NCBI GenBank assembly: GCA_013817065.1
Contig: JACDDJ010000149.1
Location: 1-8,857, forward strand
Source of the DNA: Acidobacteriota bacterium
GTDB lineage: Bacteria; Acidobacteriota; Vicinamibacteria; Vicinamibacterales; 2-12-FULL-66-21
Length of the DNA stretch: 8,857 nt
Direction: 5' to 3'
In this document: one piece after another, positions 7,040 through 8,857 of the stretch
Numbering within the stretch: the stretch's first letter is position 1
Layout of the letters: each line of letters opens with the position of its first letter
Notes under the pieces: model-generated
Databases searched by the model: none
What the model saw: only the letters and a program-made list of their open reading frames with translations
What the model was told of the DNA's origin: nothing
Position numbers and translations under genes: made by a program

Positions 7040-7650
7040 ACGTGTCCATAATCAGCCGCATGAGCACGCCGCACCTCGGCGACGAAACGTTTGCGGAGCT
7101 GTGGACGAATGCGGCTGCCGAACGGCAACCGGTCTCGCATCCGCACCTGAAGGAATGCGCGGAATGTCGCCTGCGGCTGGCCTCGTTCACGAGCTGGCTC
7201 GAGGAGATGCGAGTCGACGCGATCGCCGAGGCGGATCAAGCTATTCCGGCCGATCGGCTCGCGAGTCAGCGTTCACAGATCCTCCGCCGGATCGAAGCGG
7301 GTGAACGTCCGGCACGGGTCATCGCGTTCCCCAGGCAGCCAGTCGAGACGGCAAAGACGATCCCGGCCCGTGGCTGGATGATGGGTGTCGCGGCTGCCTG
7401 TTTCATTGCCGGTCTTGGGCTCGGGCAGATGCTCGATCTCGGGGCGCGATTGCTCCAGCCGGTCGATCAGCCGCGCATCGTCGCCAACCCGGGCGGGATT
7501 ATTCCCGTGGTGGCAACGGTGAATCCACTCAGTGACGAAGCCGCCGATCTCGAGGAGCTCGAGGCAGCGGCAACGCCGCGATACGAGGCCTTGCGCGCCT
7601 ATGACACCTTCACTCCGCGCGCCGCCGACTTCGTCAAGTCCTCCAGGTAA
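7036..7650 (+). CDS. Zinc-type membrane anti-sigma factor
   Basis: Predicted to hold the upstream ECF sigma factor inactive at the inner membrane. The protein has 204 residues. An H-x3-C-x2-C motif (H37, C41, C44 in HLKECAEC) matches the zinc-binding anti-sigma domain. One hydrophobic segment follows (about 114-134, GWMMGVAAACFIAGLGLG), then a C-terminal part of about 70 residues that would lie in the periplasm and resembles nothing I recognise. The ATG at 7036 overlaps the sigma stop codon (ATGA) and has AGGGAG just upstream. The same frame is open back to 6688, but that part shadows the sigma gene. ZAS-type factors may respond to thiol oxidation or lose their membrane anchor by proteolysis; which applies here is not visible. 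The gap to ispH is 3 bp. Confidence 0.88.
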   Translation: MNVSIISRMSTPHLGDETFAELWTNAAAERQPVSHPHLKECAECRLRLASFTSWLEEMRVDAIAEADQAIPADRLASQRSQILRRIEAGERPARVIAFPRQPVETAKTIPARGWMMGVAAACFIAGLGLGQMLDLGARLLQPVDQPRIVANPGGIIPVVATVNPLSDEAADLEELEAAATPRYEALRAYDTFTPRAADFVKSSR

Positions 7651-7653
7651 ATT

Positions 7654-8857
7654 TTGGCCACGACCCAGCCGCTGATTTTCCGTAAGGGCCTCGACATGAA
7701 GGAGGCGGTTGCGGGCGAGCTCTCCGACGCCTACGACAGTCGCCTGATCGACCAGGTTCGCGCCGCCGACTACCACTACACGGCCGGACGGTTGACGATC
7801 CACCTCGCACGCGAGTTCGGCTTCTGCTACGGCGTCGATCGCGCGGTCGACTATGCATACCAGGCGCGGCGGCGATTCCCTGGCCGGAACGTGTTCCTCA
7901 CCGGCGAGATCATCCACAATCCCCACGTCAATGATCGGCTTCGCGCCGAGGGCATCCGTTTCCTCTCGGATCCCGGCGAACGCAGTGAAGAAATCGGGCC
8001 GGACGATGTCGTGATCCTGCCGGCCTTTGGCGTGACCGTCGGCGACATGGCGCAGCTCTCGCTGCAGGGCTGCACGCTGGTCGATACCACCTGCGGTTCC
8101 GTGCTGAACGTCTGGAAGAATGTCATCCGCTACGCGCGGGACGGCTTCACGTCGGTGATTCACGGCAAGGTGAAACACGAGGAGACGCGGGCGACCGCGT
8201 CACAGGCGCTGAAGTATCCGGAGGGGCGTTACCTGGTGGTGCTGGACCGCGAAGAAGCGGCCATCGTCTGCGACTACATCCGGAATGGCGGGGACCGCGA
8301 GCCGTTCCTCGAGCGCTTTGCGGCCGCAGCCTCCCCGGGCTTCGATCCGGACCGCGACCTGCAGCGCATCGGTTGCGCCAATCAGACGACGATGTTGATG
8401 ACCGAGTCGCTGGAGATCGGCGAGATGGTCGGGGCCGCGATGCGGGATCGGTATGGCGCCGAGGAGCTGGCCGGACACTTCCGCGCGTTCGATACGATCT
8501 GCAGCGCGACGCAGGAGCGGCAGGATGCGGTGATCGCTCTGCTCGATGCGCATCAACTCGACCTGATGATCGTGGTTGGCGGCTACAACAGCAGCAACAC
8601 CTGCAATCTCGCGCGAATCTGCGCCGAGCGGGTCCAGACGTTCCATATCGCCGAGCCCAATTGCCTGGTGTCGGCCACCGAGATTCGCCACCGGCCGATC
8701 GGTGCGCCCTCGACCGTCACCGGCCTGGAAACCGTGGCCCACGACTGGCTGAAGGCAACCGGCCCGCTGACCATCGGTCTCACCGCCGGCGCCTCGACCC
8801 CCAACAACATCGTCGGCGACGTGATCGGCCGCCTCGACACCTTCACCAACCCCCTGT
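7654..8857 (+). CDS. ispH: 4-hydroxy-3-methylbut-2-enyl diphosphate reductase, plant/cyanobacterial type (3' end cut by window edge)
   Basis: Last enzyme of the MEP pathway: a [4Fe-4S] protein that reduces HMBPP to IPP and DMAPP. The 401 visible residues lack only the C-terminal end. The three cluster cysteines are present: C58 in FGFCYGV, C147 in DTTCGSV and C283 in DTICSAT. Other landmarks: GEIIHNPHV (84-92), ILPAFGVTVGD (121-131), HGKVKHEETRATAS (170-183), ANQTTMLMTES (242-252), TQERQDAV (286-293) and VVGGYNSSNT (307-316). The long N-terminal extension, PAFG where E. coli has AHG, and KHEET are hallmarks of the plant/cyanobacterial type. The TTG at 7654 (AGG 6 nt upstream) is chosen because FRKG (residues 9-12) resembles the RKG seen in that type. 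An ATG at 7696 with AAGGG 7 nt upstream is the alternative and would drop 14 residues. It follows the anti-sigma gene by 3 bp, so cotranscription with the sigma switch is likely. Confidence 0.92.
   Translation, partial: MATTQPLIFRKGLDMKEAVAGELSDAYDSRLIDQVRAADYHYTAGRLTIHLAREFGFCYGVDRAVDYAYQARRRFPGRNVFLTGEIIHNPHVNDRLRAEGIRFLSDPGERSEEIGPDDVVILPAFGVTVGDMAQLSLQGCTLVDTTCGSVLNVWKNVIRYARDGFTSVIHGKVKHEETRATASQALKYPEGRYLVVLDREEAAIVCDYIRNGGDREPFLERFAAAASPGFDPDRDLQRIGCANQTTMLMTESLEIGEMVGAAMRDRYGAEELAGHFRAFDTICSATQERQDAVIALLDAHQLDLMIVVGGYNSSNTCNLARICAERVQTFHIAEPNCLVSATEIRHRPIGAPSTVTGLETVAHDWLKATGPLTIGLTAGASTPNNIVGDVIGRLDTFTNPL

Noticed and set aside
7273..8178. Minus-strand open frame of about 300 codons
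   Set aside because: It is antisense to the anti-sigma gene and ispH, both clearly identified by motifs. The translation shows no recognisable domain.
1..8857. CRISPR array, tRNA/rRNA gene, insertion sequence, attachment site or defence system
   Set aside because: No regular repeat-spacer pattern, tRNA-like fold, transposase or integrase motif, or nuclease/toxin motif was seen. Nearly all of the window is accounted for by eight conserved genes.

Overview
This window is high-GC, gene-dense bacterial chromosome with no mobile element, RNA gene or CRISPR array that I can see. It carries eight protein genes in two divergent blocks separated by about 120 bp. The gene mix (ATP-type PEP carboxykinase, GatB, FtsEX, SpoIID-family protein, DUF4159 protein, ECF sigma/anti-sigma pair, long plant/cyanobacterial-type IspH) fits a non-phototrophic, GC-rich Gram-negative such as an acidobacterium. 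That placement is an inference from family distribution and was not tested by a search.

Left block, minus strand, in order of transcription: a DUF4159 protein (6275-5607), a SpoIID-type lipoprotein (5574-4615), then a 150-bp gap holding a good sigma70-like promoter, then pckA (4464-2863), gatB (2866-1442), ftsE (1445-786) and ftsX (786 to beyond base 1). The last four genes overlap end to start at every junction (GTGA, ATGA, TGATG), so pckA-gatB-ftsE-ftsX should be one translationally coupled unit. It combines gluconeogenesis (PckA), transamidation of mischarged tRNA (GatB) and the FtsEX divisome transporter that controls peptidoglycan hydrolysis. The SpoIID-family protein just upstream is also predicted to act on peptidoglycan.

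Right block, plus strand: an ECF sigma factor (6395-7039), a one-pass zinc-type anti-sigma factor overlapping it by ATGA (7036-7650), and ispH starting 3 bp further on from a probable TTG codon (7654 to beyond 8857). IspH is the last [4Fe-4S] enzyme of the MEP isoprenoid pathway. Its position suggests that the sigma/anti-sigma switch may control isoprenoid supply, possibly in response to oxidative or envelope stress (inference).

ftsX and ispH are cut by the window edges, each lacking only a short C-terminal part. Several true starts lie well inside longer open frames, because antisense and upstream frames stay open in this GC-rich DNA; the starts given here were chosen from family alignment, overlaps and ribosome binding sites. 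I find no clearly new biological system. The points worth following are the gene couplings, the IspH variant and the repeats between the divergent blocks.
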